DNA of 64,000 bases from an uncultured Neomegalonema sp. (GTDB taxonomy: Bacteria; Pseudomonadota; Alphaproteobacteria; Rhodobacterales; Rhodobacteraceae), in assembly GCA_937990185.1 (NCBI GenBank), contig CALKBI010000013.1, positions 40,659 to 104,658 of the forward strand. The letters run 5' to 3'. The first letter of the stretch is position 1, and each line of letters begins with the position of its first letter. The notes under the pieces were generated by a model that was not told where the DNA came from, did not search any database, and saw nothing but the letters and a program-made list of their open reading frames with translations. Position numbers and translations under genes: made by a program. Below are positions 62,992 to 64,000 of the stretch, piece by piece.

Positions 62992-63534
62992 TCAGAACTT
63001 CCAACCAATTCGAGCACCAACATTATCGATGCCGGGGTTTTCGCTGGCCAGAAACGCATTAGATTCGTGGTCATAATAGAGCGAAACGCTTAGATGATCG
63101 GTGACGTCTACGCCCAGTTCAAGAGCGAGACGGAAAAGGACTTGGCTACCAAAGGCTTTGCGGTCCTCGCCAAAATCTAAGGTTTCGCCATTGTGGATTG
63201 CACCACCACCTGAGAATGCGCCCCACACAGTATCCGTCAGATAATGCGTTGTCGTCAGTCCTAAATAAGCTTGGCTGGTGTCATCGTCAGTATTGACCTG
63301 CACACCGATGTGAGGCCGAAAATTCCAGTTTTTAGGGAATATCCCGAGCGGTCGGAATAAAAGCTCGGCGTTTAGATCTACACCGCCTTCGATATTATCA
63401 GCCGCTATTAAGGGAACATCGTGGGCGAGGACCCCAAATCTAACTTCTGAGATAATCCCGCCGAGTGGTTCCGCCGTCGCATTGGTCGTGAACGATCCAA
63501 GCGATAGTACTAGCAGGGCAGCAAGAGCACGCAT
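62992..63534 (-). CDS. Acyloxyacyl hydrolase / lipid A 3-O-deacylase (PagL-like)
   Basis: 180 residues. The signal peptide MRALAALLVLSLGSFTTNATA precedes an eight-stranded outer-membrane barrel with alternating hydrophobic strands, GVLAHDVPLIA near the start, and the catalytic region LSLYYDHESNAFLASENPGIDNVGARIGWKF, in which YDHESN gives the His and Ser of PagL. The C-terminal Phe is the BAM signal. It would remove the 3-linked acyl chain from lipid A. The downstream terminator is shared with rpmG. Confidence 0.85.
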   Translation of the reverse strand: MRALAALLVLSLGSFTTNATAEPLGGIISEVRFGVLAHDVPLIAADNIEGGVDLNAELLFRPLGIFPKNWNFRPHIGVQVNTDDDTSQAYLGLTTTHYLTDTVWGAFSGGGAIHNGETLDFGEDRKAFGSQVLFRLALELGVDVTDHLSVSLYYDHESNAFLASENPGIDNVGARIGWKF

Positions 63535-63607
63535 TCCGTGCCTCCATCAACAAATGTGAAATCGCACGAATAGAACGTTTCACAGTGATGCCCCCACCGT
63601 CAGATAT

Positions 63608-63640
63608 AAAAAAGCCGAGGTCTCCCCCGGCTTTTTATCT
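63608..63640. terminator. Bidirectional hairpin terminator
   Basis: AAAAAGCCGAGG pairs with CCCCGGCTTTTT with one mismatch, A and T runs on both sides. It follows the Bax-inhibitor-1 gene on the minus strand. Confidence 0.85.
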
Positions 63641-63659
63641 TCAAACCAAAAGATTCAAG

Positions 63660-64000
63660 TTATTCGTTACCCATCAGAGCCAAGATGAACTGCATCATGT
63701 TGACGAAGTTCAGGAACAGGCCAAGAGCGCCCATTACCGCAGCTTTGGAAAGCCACATTGCGCCTTCAGCACCGGCATGAGCCATCTGAAGATATTCGTT
63801 CTTCATGCGTTGAGTGTCATAAGCGGTGAGACCAGCAAAGATCAGAACGCCGATAACCGAGATAGCAAAGTGTAGAGCTGGCGACGCGAGGAACCAGTTC
63901 ACTACCATCGCTAGGATCAAACCGATCAGACCCATCATCAGGAATGAACCAATTCCCGAAAGGCTGCGCTTGGTTGTGTAACCATAGATGCTAAGCGCAA
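63660..64000 (-). CDS. Bax inhibitor-1/YccA family membrane protein, 5' part cut by window edge
   Basis: The visible C-terminal ~113 residues run from the window edge (ALSIYGYTTKRSLSGIGSFLMMG) through several helices: LIGLILAMVVNWFLASPALHFAISVIGVLIFAGLTAYDTQRMKN (in pieces), then MWLSKAAVMGALGLFLNFVNMMQFILALMGNE. The AYDTQRMKN motif and the C-terminal LNFVNMMQF are signatures of the TMBIM/UPF0005 family, seven-helix proteins linked to FtsH or calcium leak. The start lies beyond 64000. Confidence 0.93.
   Translation of the reverse strand, partial: ALSIYGYTTKRSLSGIGSFLMMGLIGLILAMVVNWFLASPALHFAISVIGVLIFAGLTAYDTQRMKNEYLQMAHAGAEGAMWLSKAAVMGALGLFLNFVNMMQFILALMGNE

Overview
The window is one continuous chromosomal segment of an alphaproteobacterium. 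The markers are a circularly permuted two-piece tmRNA, an alpha-type SspB ClpX adaptor next to it, phosphatidylcholine synthase, a DUF1127-like small protein, an LdtR-like MarR regulator and the DUF1289/RuvX/CcmI cluster. Many transport and catabolic genes (two tripartite transporter sets, sarcosine, sulfonate-like and aromatic functions, nitrile hydratase) suggest a heterotrophic, possibly marine, scavenger. I cannot name the genus from sequence alone. No prophage, insertion sequence, integrase or CRISPR array was seen; both edges cut a gene.

Layout. 1-2454 (minus): clan AA aspartic protease (cut), DUF1289, RuvX, CcmI. 2624-5238 (plus): SoxB-like sarcosine oxidase subunit, metallo-beta-lactamase-fold hydrolase, nucleoside/cytosine deaminase. 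5393-6214: a membrane-anchored Mrr-type nuclease in an AT-richer island. 6589-17586: HD phosphohydrolase, sugar-acid dehydratase plus zinc dehydrogenase, an orphan CoxL-type molybdenum hydroxylase, an alpha/beta hydrolase, a secreted YyaL/DsbD-alpha fusion and a DUF1287 lipoprotein. 17829-20256: cobalt-type nitrile hydratase operon with HIT and VOC genes. 20262-27490 (minus): MarR regulator, TrmFO and a three-gene TRAP transporter whose large permease has an unusual soluble tail. 27641-30155 (minus): Bpt, protocatechuate 3,4-dioxygenase PcaHG and a phasin-like protein. 30198-31188: a perfect FNR/FixK box, the tmRNA gene and sspB. 31289-40415: fumC, two GNATs, DUF4169, class I aldolase, RluA-type synthase, YfgM-BamB-Der, and a secreted Q/P/Y repeat protein. 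40594-44133: SDR, two unknown exported proteins, double cold-shock protein, DUF192 and tRNA-Pro. 44136-51429: LacI regulator, TctABC transporter, acylating aldehyde dehydrogenase and CoA ligase, read here as a possible sulfoacetate-use locus. 51726-64000: repeat-bearing trypsin-like protease, ArgB, M20 amidohydrolase, corrinoid-activator-like ASKHA protein, L-idonate genes with a LysR regulator, Pcs, RpmG, PagL and a Bax-inhibitor-1 protein (cut).

Genes that seem to work together: tmRNA tags stalled peptides and SspB next door should deliver tagged proteins to ClpXP; YfgM-BamB-Der forms the usual envelope/ribosome trio; TctABC with the ligase and acylating dehydrogenase would import an acid, activate it and reduce it to an aldehyde; L-idonate dehydrogenase and the divergent SDR would convert idonate to gluconate.

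All calls come from reading translated sequence and motifs. No database search or structure prediction was run, so family names rest on recognised motifs, lengths and context.
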